The notes: generated from the sequence alone by a model not told the origin. Shown: positions 40,196-52,392, counted from the stretch's first letter. The stretch is DNA of 64,000 bases from Bicyclus anynana (GCF_947172395.1 NC_069104.1:7219355-7283354); one strand, 5' to 3'. Numbers and translations: made by a program.

Positions 40196-40665
40196 GGGGA
40201 TGATCACTAGGTTTGAATATAATGATTTTTATGATACATTCGGGTAAATAAGGTCAATGTTAACTAATTTATACATAAAAAGCATAGATTGTCTGGATAG
40301 TTGCAAAATAAATAAGATTAAAATTTCAAAATCTATTAAAAATCTTTTATTGTCATTAGATGAAAATTCATTCAGTTTTAGCTTCCTTACATTAAATGTG
40401 ACATTTTTTAATACTTGAACCATAAACATAAACGCACAAAAAACAAAGACATAAGTAATTTTGTTTAAACGCCTACGACGTCATTAGTTCGTACCATTTT
40501 GTATGGGGCGTTTTTCAAGGATCCGTGGCAGCGCCGTAAATCTGACCCTTTAAATCCTTGTAGCTCCGAGAATAATGATCGCAGATACCCTATTACTTTT
40601 ACAAAAATGCTTTACTATTAGCATACTCTTAATTTATATACAATTTAAAAAAATGTCATCATCCC
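40196..40665 (-). mobile_element. MITE E, copy 3
   Basis: GGGGATGATCACTAGGTTTG at the left and AATGTCATCATCCC at the right; inverse orientation to copies 1 and 2. Confidence 0.85.
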
Positions 40666-41757
40666 TAATTTATTATTTTGCACATATTTACAAATTATAA
40701 TGACTTGGTCTTTGACATAATAAATGTGTTGTTATTAGTGGAAGTTACATTAAAATCGGTCAAATTCACAAAAAAATACGGCATGTGAAAGATTAGGCTA
40801 CGTAGATTGCAGACAGAGTATTTCTGTGTTTAGGGCAAATTAACTATAATCCTATAGCTATTTATGATCGTGGCTGTCATTTAAAAAAAATCAAATTGTA
40901 TCTTAAGTAGTAGTACCTACATTTAAAAGTTTAGTTAAGTAAGAAAGAAAACGAACATTGTAAACCTTTCTCTAAACTATTTTTAACTATTCTAAACTTA
41001 AAATTATCTACGATATTTTAAAGCTAATTTATACTTTTTAAGCTTCTTAGAGATAATATCTCTACAGTATATTAGAGTGGAGTAAAATGTAAAACTTACA
41101 ATAACTTATATTTTAAATCGAAGTAAAATGTTTTAACTCCAATGATAAAGAAAAGTCAAGTTGGGTTAAATGTATCAATTACATAAAATATTGTATTAAA
41201 GTTTGGTAAATTGAATTTAACATTCAATGTTAGTAAAATTCAAGTAAAGCAAAGTAGCATAAGGTAAAAATTGTTAGTTAAGAGATATTTAGTGACCAAT
41301 TTAGTATGGAGTTAAAACCCGAAAAATGTGAAAATCTTCAAAATCAGGGGTGTATTGACGACCATAAAAGTCGTCAGATCATGATGAAAATCTTTCGAAA
41401 GATAAAATTCTCCCGATACCAACGGTATATATAACTCAATATCGCTTAAAATGGCGGTTAATACACTTTGCCTTTCCACCGTCGATATATGTAGCGGAAC
41501 ATTTGACCTTATAAATTACCTCAGCAAATTTATCCTTAGGACATAGCTAGGTTTTACCGGCAGCAATTCCTGACACGTTCCACAGATCTCGACGGATTTA
41601 TTCCTATGGGGAAACGTGGAATAAAATATCTATCGCAAATCACATTGATGTATGTATGAAATTCTAGTTACTATTGTCTGTTTATCTTATTCGAAGTAAC
41701 TGTTCTTTTATGTGCATTTTATACACAAGTTTTGTTTTAAAGCGACTACAAAGTGCA
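40666..41757. other. AT-rich stretch, no gene seen
   Basis: Long unique-looking sequence with many AAAGT/AAAAT words at 41050-41290. No motif, exon or repeat boundary was found. Confidence 0.45.
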
Positions 41758-41920
41758 CCATCATCATCATTATCATATCAGCCGATGGACGTCCACTGCA
41801 GGACATAGGCCTTTTGTAGAGACTTCCAAACATCACGATCCTAAGCAGCCTGCATCCAGCAAATCCCTGCGACTTGCTTGATGTCGTCAATCCACCTTGT
41901 CGACCAACACTGCGCTTTCT
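41758..41920 (-). mobile_element. RTE-type LINE 3' end with (ATG)n tail
   Basis: An ATCATCATTATCATATCAGCCGATGG tail, then CATAGGCCTTTTGTAGAGAC and GCATCCAGCAAATCCCTGCG. Confidence 0.85.
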
Positions 41921-41960
41921 ATGAATGCACAATGTATATTCTTATAATTTAGATGCATTT

Positions 41961-42060
41961 TTAGGGTTCTTGAGTCAACAAGTTATGCATAAAGTTTCGC
42001 CACGTCCGTTTTTCCGCGGTTTAGTTCAGAGACCGTTATTACAAGAAAGGTATAATCAAG
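41961..42060 (+). repeat. Dispersed repeat fragment (TAGGGTTC family)
   Basis: TTTTAGGGTTCTTGAGTCAA..CACGTCCG..CGCGGTTTAGTTCAGAGACC. Relative at 47505-47749. Confidence 0.5.
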
Positions 42061-42254
42061 CATAAGTAAGTATGCCTCACATCACATGCCTGGGAAATTG
42101 AGTATTGGAGATATTGTGATGTGTGGCATTATATTGGAATAAATGCATTTTTCTTTCTTTTTCCAAGTATGTATTAATATTTTTTTAGGGTTTCTTCTAA
42201 ACACTAAAGTGTTTGCATGGGATGTTCGAAATTCAAATACATACATTATCAACT

Positions 42255-42480
42255 AAAAACTAAACAGAACCTAGGGAGAACAACACGAACGGAGAAGGGG
42301 AGTGTTAAACAATTGTCAAGGAATTCCTTAACCCTACGTCCTGTAGTCACAAGTTCAGGACTCTGCTCGGAGTTTTTCTCTCTGCCACGCGATGGAGCCG
42401 GCACCCGCAGGGTGAATCCATGGATTGCAAAGACATTCGTCTCTTGTCTCTTTCATATAAACTTAGATCATCATCTCCCC
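42255..42480. repeat. Unclassified repeat, shared with 46610-46760
   Basis: AAGGGGAGTGTTAAACAATT..GTCAAGGAATTCCTTAACCC..TACG resembles AAGGGGAGTGTTTGTTATCA..CCTTTAACCCTAC at 46657-46705. The 90-codon frame here has no motif. Confidence 0.4.
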
Positions 42481-42987
42481 TCATTATAGAAAAAGGGATA
42501 TGGAGCTTAGAATCACCACACATTAAAATTAAATTAAATAATTACGAAAAAAACACCCGATCTACAAAAAATACGAGAGCATATTTTTTAGAAACACTGC
42601 ATTAAAATAATTGCTTGTGCGTGTTTCTTGGTTTATTTAAAAAGCACCAAGAAAATATTTCTTTCACGTAGAAAAAGCGAAGTCACTGTTCATAAACCAC
42701 ATAATATTATGCAGAGCAGGTTAAAGTAAAAACTCTCTCGCACTAAGTTATTATGTTACAATTACTTGCAAAAGTTGACTTATAAACTATGCCTATATGA
42801 CTTATGAAAGTTATTAAGTTTTTTTGTAAATTTTTCGAAGTCCTTTTAGGATGTAGTCCAAAATCCAGCATTAGAAATATTTAACCCTCATCTGTTATTC
42901 ATTCAATCAGTGACTATAAATAAATGATAGAAAATATACACATTGTCACATTGCACATACGTTGCCTAGTTAAATTATATCTATATC

Positions 42988-43430
42988 TATCTATACTTAT
43001 AATAAATCTGTAGAGAGGTCAATTCTGTACATGAAATATATTTCCAAAATAACTATCAGGGGGTGATTAGTGATCGATACTGATGCCAAAAATGCAATCA
43101 GTAAAATTTTTGTCTGTCTGTCTGTCTGTCTGTCTGTATGTTCTTTATAGAAACAAAAACTACTGGACGGATTTTAACGAAACTTGGTACAATTATTCTA
43201 CATACTCCTGGGCAGGTTATAGTATACTTTTCATCACGCTACGATCAATAGGAGCAGAGCAGTGAAGAGAAATGTTGAGAAAACGGGAGAAGTTACTCAA
43301 TTTTTTAAGCTTCCGTCGAGTATACAGCCTTAATGGTTAAAGCTACATGGAAATCATGTATGACGGAAATGTTCTCCTTAAAATTATCTAGAAAAACACA
43401 ACAGCATATATATATCTATCTTTTATGGTT
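42988..43430 (+). mobile_element. Helitron-like 5' part with (TGTC)n
   Basis: ATACTTATAATAAATCTGTAGAGAGGTCA.., a TGTC run at 43109-43136, then ACTACTGGACGGATTTTAAC and GGGCAGGTTATAGTATACTT. This matches a Helitron type common in Lepidoptera. A terminus of the HEL-1 type follows at 43853. Confidence 0.55.
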
Positions 43431-43734
43431 GACTCACAATAACACGTGTAACTCCCGATAGCTTAGGAGTTCGAAGCTTTCTAATTATATTTGTCTACTC
43501 TTATGTTTATAACACTCATCACTCATCCCTAACTAAAAAAGTTAACATTATTACCTATTCAATAAAAAAAGAATCACAAAAATCGGTAAAGAAACACCAA
43601 AGTTATACATGAAATACGCTAAGCCATCGCGCGTGAATACTAATTCATGCTATATGGATTATTTTTGTGTAACGGTTGCCGCGCTCGATGCGACTCGCGG
43701 GGGGGGGGGAATAAATAAAGAAGTGCAGCCTTAA

Positions 43735-43853
43735 TGAGTAGGGTAGGGGTAGGGTTGGGATAGGGTAGGGTAGAGTTAGGGTAGGGTAGGATAGGGGTAG
43801 TTGAAAGTTTACAACGACTTTCACGCGGACGAAGTCGCGGGCGTCCGCTAGTC
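43735..43853 (+). mobile_element. HEL-1 type Helitron end with short GGGTA array
   Basis: About 65 bases of GGGTA and GGGGTA units (43738-43801) precede TTCACGCGGACGAAGTCGCG / GGCGTCCGCTAGT. A run of ten G lies at 43700-43709. Confidence 0.85.
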
Positions 43854-44365
43854 TTCAAATAAAACCTAAACTGAAGGAACTTACATACATACAATAAGAA
43901 GAAACTAGGAAGTTCCAAAAACTTTAAATTGCATGTACCTAACTTCATAAATAGGTATGGTAAGCGAAGGCTGGAATATATTGTTCCAACAATCTTTAAC
44001 GATTTTCCACTGATCCGCATTGTAAGGATCGCATCGAACGGATTTTATGCACCGTAAAATTAAAAATCCGTCTGATGCAATTTTAATTTGTATTATTTCT
44101 ACAAAGTTAATGTTTAGAAGTTACATGAAACTTTAAGGGAACATTGTGTAGATCGCAAGCGAGATTCTAGGTATGTTACATTTATAGACATTTGTATTAA
44201 AGTCTATTGTTTAAAATACCGAAGGTTAAGTTTTTCATGCGAACGAAGTTTATTATATGATATGTTATGAATGATAAAGTGCTAGTTTATATAAGAAAGT
44301 ACATTTTATATCGGTTTTTACTTTCGAATCCAAGCGTTGTTCTCTGAGATAACAGCTTAAATATC
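43854..44365. other. No gene seen
   Basis: Unique-looking AT-rich sequence. Confidence 0.45.
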
Positions 44366-44704
44366 ATCATCATCATTATCAGCCGATGGACGTCCACTGC
44401 TGGACATAGGCCTCTTGCATGGACCTCCAAGCACAACGGTCTCGAGCCGCCAGCATCCAGCGGTTTCCTGCGATCCGCTTGATGTCCCCGGTCCACCTAC
44501 GACGGGTCGGGTTGGGGGGTCGACCAAGACTGCGCTTTCGCCATTCCAGCACCTTGGGACCGCAAAGTCCATCGGCTCTTCGAACTATGTGGCCTGCCCA
44601 TTGCCACTTCAGCTTCGCGTCTCGCTGAGCTATGTCAGTGACTTTGGTTCGTCTGCGGATCACCTCATTTCTGATTCGATCACGCAGAGAAACTCCAACG
44701 CTTA
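44366..44704 (-). mobile_element. RTE-type LINE 3' end with (ATG)n tail
   Basis: The minus-strand frame encodes RTKVTDIAQRDAKLKWQWAG..GPKVLEWRKRSLGRPP..RWTGDIKRIAG..AYVQQWTSIG. An insertion within the GRPP-x-RW region disrupts the family pattern. The ATG tail is short (44366-44378). Confidence 0.87.
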
Positions 44705-45011
44705 AATATACGAGTAAAATAACTCTCCTAATAGAATAAGACTCCAGCCAAAACTGTGTGCAAAAACAAACACATAAAAAACACAGGAACAGTTACGTGC
44801 TTACGTCCTGTTTGACGTGTTTACGATCGGAACGCCATTTTATGTGACATTAATGGGTCAAAATAGACCGGTAAATTTTCTTTGCCTTTCGTCTGTAAGA
44901 ACTTAGCGAAGACGGTATGTGATTTTCTGTTTCTTATGAAGGTAGATTGAAAAATAACTTACCAACCTTCTGCTTGTGTCTTTTGTGTTTTTGGGTAAGC
45001 AATTTTTTTTA

Positions 45012-45340
45012 TTTTTAACCGACTTCAAAAAAAGGGGGAGGTTCTCAATTTAACGCCTATGTTTTTTTAATGCTTGTTTCTTTATAACTTTGTCATTTGT
45101 TAACCAATTTCTCTTTTTCTTTGAAAGAGTAATACGTCCAGATTGGTTCCATGTAATTTTCATGAAAATCGGCTTAGTAATTTTGTGTTAAAATGAAAAT
45201 AACGAAATTAACCGTACTGCGGCGCTTTCGTTCATGCTAGATTACATTACAGAAAAATAAAATCTTTTAACAAAAAAATTCAACCGACTTCAAAATCACA
45301 AAAATAAACTAAAAAGCGAAAACACAGTGATGCATTAAGT
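45012..45340. repeat. Dispersed repeat with ACCGACTTCAAA at both ends
   Basis: TTTTTAACCGACTTCAAAAA at the left and ATTCAACCGACTTCAAAATC..AAACTAAAAAGCGAAAA at the right. The duplicated flanks at 29.8 and 30.2 kb share the right-hand part. The class is unknown. Confidence 0.55.
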
Positions 45341-45466
45341 CAATTAAATCATATATAGTTAATTTAAAGACTGATTGTTCATCGGTCTAATCTCGAACTA
45401 CCGTATCCTTTTCTTATAGGATCCCTTATAGTCAGCCTTCGAAGCCCAGAACTCACGTGATATAAG

Positions 45467-45565
45467 CTATGCATTGGCTGGTCCATCACAGTCTTGGGGA
45501 TCTTGTTAAAGAAGAGTACACCCAAACCTACAAAAGATTTTTTACTCTTTAGAGACGATATGCAG
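45467..45565 (-). pseudogene. LINE C-terminal scrap
   Basis: The minus-strand reading KKSFVGLGVLFFNKIPKTV corresponds to the fragment at 11513-11795. It lacks the extra hairpin arm found there. Confidence 0.65.
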
Positions 45566-45682
45566 AAATAACTAACTTATGCCCGTGTCTAGTAAGACGT
45601 GGGTTTAAATCTCCTTTTCGTTTGTACAAATTAATATTTTGTCTTACATAGAATAAGCTGTTATATATATAGATTGACAGGA

Positions 45683-45982
45683 TACTGTTAGTCGTCGTCA
45701 TCAACCCATATTCGGCTCACTGCTGAGCTCGAGAGTCTCCTATCAGAATGAGAGGGGGAGGCCAATAGTCCACCACGCTGGCTCAATGCGGATTATCAGA
45801 CTTCACACACGCAGAGAATTAAGATAATTCTCTGGTATGCAGGTTTCCTCACGATGTTTTCCTTCAAAACGCACACAACTCAAAAGTTGGAGGTGCATGC
45901 CCCGGATCGGATTCGAACCCACACCCTCCGGAATCGGAGGCAGAGGTCATATCCACTGGGCTATCACGTCTCTTACTGTTAG
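45683..45982 (-). mobile_element. SINE-A with 9-bp target duplication
   Basis: Body 45692-45973, tail at the left. TACTGTTAG flanks both sides (45683-45691 and 45974-45982). Confidence 0.92.
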
Positions 45983-46609
45983 TAACTAAAATTTGAAATT
46001 TTGACGAATGGACTCGCGTGATTTTAATTTATATATTGCTCGAATTGTTCTTTTTTGTAAGCAAGTAATATTATGTTGGTTCTCTCTTTCAATCTATCAA
46101 CTAGAGGTGTTTATACATGAGTCACAAGTACTTATAGCATTTAGCAAGTACTTATATGAGTAAGATTTACTTACCGCATTTTAAGCATTTAGAACTTTGA
46201 ATGTACTCCATCATTAAAAGTTAGCGCTTGGCCGCGATCTCACTAACACGGTGCAGTTTTAGGTCAATGTGTGGTAACCTTTGCCTAGTAGTTAGCATAG
46301 CTATACAAATACGCTGAAAAACACAATAGGTATATAGAATGATCCAAATTGGTCTATATGAAAGTCGAATTCGTAGGCTTCGAACTATGAGAATCCTTAC
46401 CACCAACCCTAAGTATTTATAGTAATTGTAATGATAATAATCATCGTTTATTTGCACAAAACATGTAGTAAAAAGATGACAAAAAAAGATCATACAATAT
46501 TTTCGCCTTAAAGGGCGTGCACATTTTACAAAAAAAAAATTACTAAGCTATATTACTAAAAAACTATAAATCATCATATTACAATAATATTTTCTCTTCT
46601 TGTGTATTT
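45983..46609. other. No gene seen
   Basis: AT-rich. Positions 46440-46520 (CGTTTATTTGCACAAAACAT) look like the end of a retroelement on the minus strand. Confidence 0.4.
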
Positions 46610-46760
46610 TTTGATGGGTTACTTTGGGATAGGCGGGGAGAGTGACTTGAGTGAACAAGGGGAGTGTTTGTTATCAGTCAAAGGTACCTTTAACCCTACA
46701 CACATCGTTCACAAGTACGTGACTTCACTCAAGGTCATTCTCTGCCATTGTAGGGTCTTA
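46610..46760. repeat. Foldback repeat related to 42255-42480
   Basis: GAGTGACTTGAGTGAA (about 46638) and TTCACTCAAGGTCATTCTC (about 46726) pair imperfectly. The loop contains AAGGGGAGTGTT. Confidence 0.45.
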
Positions 46761-47504
46761 TTTTGGTTACAGTTTGATTTGCTAATTAAATTGTCCTGAC
46801 AAGTGTTGTGAATCATAACCTTAGTTCGACATTTGTTTTCTTATATTTGTAATCACTTTTGAGTCCTATAATATTAGGTATAGTTGAAGTTCTATTTAAG
46901 AGATTAGCAGATTGCCTTCCCACTGCTTCTGATTTTTTTTTATAATTATAAAAAAAAACAGTAAGTACTACGGTACGGTAAGGTAATCAAGAAGGGTATA
47001 ATTATTGCCCGTAAAATTTAAATCTTAGACCTACCTACAAAAACAAGCTCTATCATAAAGAAGTCTACAACTGCTTACAAACAAAATAACATTTTAACTA
47101 CAATATAACGACATATTTAACAAAGGCTTTCCTATGTAATTTACTATCATTTGCTGGCACATTTGATTCATCATACAATCACCGTTCAACCTTGGGATAG
47201 GAAAGGCGAATTTGGACCATTCTTCGAACACACTCTTGGGTAATAAGTTAAAACTAATTGCATGCAATTGATGATATTTGTAAAGCAATTAGATAATCTT
47301 ATTTTCAATATATCTATTCGTTGTTATTTCATAAATAACTAACTACTTGATCAAACTAAGATTAAGATTTCGTCAATATAACTTTGAACCTGGAATTGAA
47401 AATTTTATGGACCCTTGCAGACTACAGACTAGAATTTAGACCCCACGATGCTACAAAGCAGCATCGAGAAGATCTGAAATCTGCTATACCTAACCTACTA
47501 TTTT
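46761..47504. other. No recognised gene; one unassigned open frame
   Basis: A 64-codon minus-strand frame (47094-47288) contains LLPKSVFEEWSKFAFPIPRL. It looks protein-like but has no start, motif or splice support that I recognise. Confidence 0.3.
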
Positions 47505-47749
47505 TTTAGGGTTCCGTAGTCCACAAGGAACCCTTATAGTTTCGTCATGTCCGTCTGTCCGTCCGTCCGCGGTTTAGCGCAGAGACTATTAGAAAGCTGT
47601 AAATTAACACGAATTAAAACATTAAAAATATGAACAATGTCGTAAAATAAAATCTTGAAAAACATATTTTTTTAAGATACCACCTACATGTAAAGTGGGA
47701 ATGGACTTTTTTTACCCGAACTTTGGCCAAACACGCACTTGGCCGGTTT
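47505..47749 (+). repeat. Dispersed repeat (TAGGGTTCCGTAG..CTTGGCCGGTTTTT)
   Basis: It starts TTTTTTTAGGGTTCCGTAGT, contains TCCGTCTGTCCGTCCGTCCG, and ends AAACACGCACTTGGCCGGTT. It is recognisable as a common lepidopteran repeat; the class is not determined. Confidence 0.55.
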
Positions 47750-47797
47750 TTATTTTTATTCATTGACAAGTTAACTCTTGACTGCGATCTTATAATT
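47750..47797 (-). mobile_element. SINE-B tail fragment
   Basis: TTATTCATTGACAAGTTAACTCTTGACTGC. Confidence 0.5.
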
Positions 47798-47920
47798 GAA
47801 ACACTGGGGTGTCATCTCATTAGATGCTTCATTTAACGACCCAGCGACACCAGGCTTCCCTCCTTATAGGAAATGGGACAGTGTATAAAACCTTAAGAAT
47901 TCTAACTTTACTCTATTTTG

Positions 47921-48092
47921 ACGGCCTCCGTGGCGCAGTGGATTTACAAATCGGAGGTCGTGTAGAAACCGAAAAGGGGTGTGGATTTTCATCCTCATCC
48001 TAACAAGTTTGCCCGCTTCCGTCTTAGACTTCATCATCAGTTACCCTCAGGTGAGATTGTAGTCAAGGGCTGACTTATAAAGAATAAAAAAA
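47921..48092 (+). mobile_element. SINE-B with internal deletion
   Basis: The head GACGGCCTCCGTGGCGCAGT is intact to CGGAGGTC, then joins directly to GTGTAGAAACCGAAAAGGGG. About 120 bases, including the B-box, are missing. Tail AAAGAATAAAAAAAA. Confidence 0.88.
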
Positions 48093-48671
48093 AACTGTTT
48101 TTCAGGAGTTTTTTTTAAAGAATAACTCAAAATTTTATATCCTAATTAATTGAACACAGTACCTCATGTTCTGAAAATGCACAACCTTACCAGTAATCCT
48201 ACGAGACAATTGTATCTATCTACAAGTCGGTAGATACAATTCGTTTGTGAGTTAAGTTTCCCACGCTACCAAAGCTCTTGTCCAGTCACAAAGTAAATGA
48301 AAAATTGCTTCTATACGGTTAAGACATTATATTAGATACCAATATTGTGTCACATACAAGCCGATGAATAATGTCTCCTATATTATACCTTCTCACAATA
48401 TAGAATGTCTCAACTAAAGTTGTCTTTTATTAATTTAATAGCACTTAAGTTTAGTAATTGGTCAAGTTGAAACCTAGCGCGGATATGCGAGTTTTTCGAC
48501 ACACCGAAACTACTGTTTTAGTGTTTTACGAGGGTTGTCAATTTTGTGCAATTTGATTGAAATTACGTAATATAGGTACGAGTACTTTCCCAATTAATAT
48601 TAGCGTTGTTTCGATAGATATATTAAAAAAAAAAATTACTAAGCTCGCCTTTTTTTATTCTTTACATATGT
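48093..48671. other. No gene seen
   Basis: AT-rich. A short hairpin around 48212-48243 (AATTGTATCTA / TAGATACAATT) is the only structure noted. Confidence 0.45.
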
Positions 48672-48920
48672 TATGTGGACGGGGCACATAGTTCGAAGAA
48701 GCCGATGGACGTTGGGGTCTCAAAGTGCTGGAATGGCGACCCCGCACTAGTAAGCGCAGTGTTGGTCGACCCCCCACCAGGTGGACTGACGACATCAAGC
48801 GAGTCGCAGGGATTCGCTGGATGCAGGTGGCTCAGTATCGTGATGTTTGGAAGTCCCTACAAAAGGCCTAGTCCTGCAGTGGACGTCCGTCGGCTGATAT
48901 GATGATGATGATGATGACAT
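48672..48920 (+). mobile_element. RTE-type LINE 3' end with (ATG)n tail
   Basis: GACGGGGCACATAGTTCGAA..CACCAGGTGGACTGACGACA..GATGATGATGATGATGAC. Confidence 0.87.
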
Positions 48921-49639
48921 ATGTTATGGGTTATTCTAATTGAAGTACACAAGTCCATTTCACAAGATTATTATTATTCAATCAATTAAGCATTATTATT
49001 TAGAAGATGCAACAAACACCACTAATCTACTTATGAACTAATCTTGGACGCCAGGAGAACTTTCGTTTAGATGTTCTGCAGGCACCCTACCAAGCCTTTC
49101 AATAGTACTAGCTCGGAGCTGACCCTCAGGGATCAGGTTTGGGAATACAGTTCCCTCGTGCTGAGAAGTGATAATAAAGCTAATTTATAAGGTGTAGGAT
49201 GAAAATCCATACCCCTATCGGTTTCGATTTTTTCTTTTTTGATTTGATTTTTTTCTACTCAAAATCTTGGATATCAATTGCAAAGTCTTATTGAAACAAA
49301 AAAATCTTTCCTGCACGCTTATTCACTATCTTTAACCCTTAAGTACCGACGTGCGACCTGAGAGGCTGCGTATATAATATATATTTTTATTTATTTATTT
49401 TAAACAGGACACCAACAGGTTACAATAAAATCTTATAAAAAAATATATAAGTTACGGCAATTATTGCAGACCCACTTATTGGTTGTCACAGCGTGCACTA
49501 AGGATAAGGATAAGGATAAGGATAAGGTTATCGCACTACTCCACTAATCCAGCCGAGTACAAACGATTTTTGGGCGGTAAAACCAAAAATCGTTGGCACC
49601 CGACTAAAACAATAAAGTAGTTCTAACTAGGTTTATTTT
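48921..49639. other. No gene; retroelement scraps and TAAGGA repeats
   Basis: A SINE-B-like scrap lies at 49165-49232. Positions 49380-49530 include TTTATTTATTTTAAACAGGA and five TAAGGA units (49498-49527), resembling a retroelement 3' end. Confidence 0.4.
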
Positions 49640-49931
49640 CTTTTTTTAATTCTTTACAAGTTAGCCCTTGACTACAATCTCACCTGATGGTAAGCGATGA
49701 TGCAGCCTAAGATGGAAGCAGGCTAACTTGTTAGGAGGAGGATGAAAATCCACACTCCTTTCGGTTTCTACACGACACCGTACCGGAACGCTAAATCGCT
49801 TGGCGGTACGTCTTGGTCAGCCAGACCTGGACCAATTAAGAAAATCTCAATCTGCTCAACCGGGAACGAACCCAGGACCTCCGTTTTGTAAATCCACCGC
49901 GCATACTACTGCGCCACGGAGGCCGTCAAAA
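49640..49931 (-). mobile_element. SINE-B, nearly full length
   Basis: The tail at left TTCTTTACAAGTTAGCCCTTG; the head at right GGCCTCCGTGGCGCAGTAGT (minus strand). A short deletion follows GGTACGTCTTGG. Confidence 0.9.
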
Positions 49932-50234
49932 TAGATATAATAATATAAATTAATTTATATTTAATACAGAATTCTAATGTACAAAGAACAATATATAGTT
50001 ATTGGTCCACCAGTACACCTCACTACTCCATCCAAAGACTACCAAAATAAGACAAATTCCATACTTGCATAGTTAATCAAATAATCAACCACAATACACA
50101 AATCATTAGTACTATTTCGCAAGTGTTGTATGATAGCCTTAATTAAGCCAACACAATTTAACTAACGATGCGAGGGTGGTGTCATTAGAATGTGCCTTGG
50201 GAGTATAGTTGCGCCATTGTTATTATAGTACTGA
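49932..50234. other. No gene seen
   Basis: AT-rich, unique-looking. Confidence 0.45.
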
Positions 50235-50407
50235 GGGCCTAGTGGCAGTTTGATACTGTTACCGTCACGTAACGTAAACGCGAATTTCTAAGGAATTGAA
50301 ACAGCGCCATCTAGTGGCACTACTGCACAACTGTTTCCATATAAAATTTGCGAAAACGTCAACGTGATAGAAACAGTATGAAAATATTGAAAACTCCCAC
50401 TAGGCAC
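50235..50407 (+). mobile_element. MITE N, free-standing copy
   Basis: GGCCTAGTGGCAGTTTGATA to GAAAACTCCCACTAGGC; the inner palindrome is decayed compared with the copy inside MITE P. Confidence 0.82.
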
Positions 50408-50604
50408 ACTGTCCATTAACGAAACAGTAAAACAGTAAATTAAAGTATAGTAAACAGTAGAAAAAAAAATACTTAAAAGCACTAACTATTAAATAATAAT
50501 CATCTACTTTTTGATACTAACACAATTAAACTAAACTCAACTTAACCAAATCTTGTAAACTAGTACTTCTGTAAGAAATAAATGGCTTTTTTATTTATTT
50601 ATTT

Positions 50605-50933
50605 AAACAGTAGAGCCGTGGTAGCCCAGTGGATATGACCACTGCCTCCGACTCCGGAGGATGCGGATTCGAATCCGGTCCGGGGCATGCACTTCCAACT
50701 TTTCAGTTGTGAGCGTTTTAAGAAATTAAATATCACGTCTCAAACGGTGAAGAAAAATCATCGTGAGGAAACCTGCTTAACTGAGAATTTTCTTAATTCT
50801 CTGCATGTGTGAGGTCTGCATCATCATTGGGTCAGCGTTGTGAACTATTGGCCTAACACCTCTCATTCTGAGAGGAGACTCGAACTCAGCAGAGAGCCGA
50901 ATATGTGTTGATAATCATGATGATCAAACAGTA
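50605..50933 (+). mobile_element. SINE-A, full length with target duplication
   Basis: Body 50613-50925 (GAGCCGTGGTAGCCCAGTGG to GATAATCATGATGATC). AAACAGTA lies at 50605-50612 and 50926-50933. Confidence 0.92.
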
Positions 50934-51052
50934 AAGCGTCAATAGCTCAACGGTTAAGAGGCAGAACTCATTACCGAGAGGTCGTGGTTCAATCCCCGAT
51001 CGCTGGACTATTGTCATACTAATACAGCAGTATTTATTAGTATGACAATAGT
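50934..51052 (+). mobile_element. SINE-E with hairpin end
   Basis: CAATAGCTCAACGGTTAAGA..GTGGTTCAATCCCCGATCGC..GGACTATTGTCATAC. The head immediately follows the SINE-A target duplication. The tail is replaced by an inverted copy of itself. Confidence 0.75.
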
Positions 51053-51078
51053 AGACTAGTTGACAATAGTCAACTAGT
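51008..51078. repeat. Two consecutive perfect hairpins
   Basis: Arms 51008-51024 and 51035-51051 (17 bp, 10-base loop), then ACTAGTTGAC AATA GTCAACTAGT at 51055-51078. Confidence 0.88.
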
Positions 51079-51282
51079 TGACAACAGTCGATCCGACTAG
51101 AGGAGATTTTTTTTAGAGGCATTAGAAACACTTGATATTTAAATATTTAAAATTTAATGAACCCGCTCGTTGGAATGCCAAGATATTCGTCTCCCTTTTC
51201 ACAAGCTTTTATTTAGTTCCTCGTTTTCTGTCTGTAATCAAATCTTGTCTGTATAAATCGGATGACATTGCAATATTATTAT

Positions 51283-51531
51283 GAGATAGAGCTGATCTGA
51301 TGATGGAGCTAGAAGGATGACTAAAGGAACTCGTAATTAAACGAATCGGATTGCCCATTAAGTTTGGGTTCATTTGATTAATCTTGACAAATACTTTGAT
51401 ACTAAATGATAAACAGGGTCTGATGATGGAACTGGAAGATGGCCATAGGATATCCGTAACTAAACGACGTAACCCCATCGAGTTTGGGCTTGTTTGATTC
51501 GTCTCAACAAGTATATTCATACTAGATAGTA
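51283..51531. repeat. Diverged tandem duplication, about 127-bp period
   Basis: TCTGATGATGGAGCTAGAAG..TTTGGGTTCATTTGATTAAT and TCTGATGATGGAACTGGAAG..TTTGGGCTTGTTTGATTCGT. The 103-codon minus-strand frame over it reflects the repeat. Confidence 0.75.
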
Positions 51532-51844
51532 ACCTTTTTAGTTAATCTAATTAACAAAATATTAAAGCTTGTTTTTAAAAAAAGTTTTTAATGGTAGCAA
51601 TGGTAGCAAGTGTGTTAAGTTTGTTTCTAACTAATGAGTCGTTACGGCTCTAACTCTAATCTGACCGTTAATCTGAGGAATGTGTTGAAAGTCATCATTA
51701 AATTCTACAGAAAGTTGTCGCTATGTTCAAGATTAGAATCGCTTCATTTAACACATGTTAGAATTATTTGGTTACGTGGACAGTTGAAATATTTGTTACG
51801 TGTGCATTGTTCATTTAATATTACCATAATTGTCGTCGCCGTTA

Positions 51845-52142
51845 TCAACCCATATTCGTCTAACTGCTGAGCTCGAGTCTCCTCTCAGAATGAGAGGGGT
51901 TAGGCCAATAGTCCACCACGCTGGCCCAATGCGAATTGGCAGACTTCACACACGCAGAAAATTAAGGAAACTCTCTGGTATGCAAGTTTCCTCATGATTT
52001 TCCTTTACCGTTTGGGACACGTGATATTTAATTTCTTAAATGCACACAACTGAAAAGTTAGAGATGCATGCCCCGGATCGGATTCGAACTCACACCCTCC
52101 GGAATTGGAGGCAGAGGTCATATCCACTAGGCTATCACTGCT
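51845..52142 (-). mobile_element. SINE-A, full length
   Basis: Tail ATCAACCCATATTCGTCTAA at the left; head TAGCCTAGTGGATATGACC and GAGTTCGAATCCG on the minus strand at the right. Confidence 0.92.
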
Positions 52143-52294
52143 CGCATTATTTACCAACTTTAAAATGATCGACCGACCGACGATGTACGACTATATATCA
52201 TCTTTAAACCAATCAGTAAATACTATGTACTCTATCTCTAAATACTATGTTCCATAATTAATAAACAAAACACAAATACAGATTAAACCACCTT

Positions 52295-52392
52295 AACTTA
52301 CCTTACCTTAACAGCCGATAGACGTCCACTGCTGGACATATGCCTCTTGCATGGACCTCCAAGCACAACGGCCTCGAGCCGTCAGCAACCAA
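52295..52392 (-). mobile_element. RTE-type LINE 3' end with AAGGT tail
   Basis: ACTTACCTTACCTTAACAGC (minus-strand AAGGT tail), then CATATGCCTCTTGCATGGAC. Confidence 0.82.

Noticed and set aside
51209..51520. 103-codon minus-strand protein with internal repeats
   Set aside because: The repeats reflect a DNA-level tandem duplication; no start context or domain.
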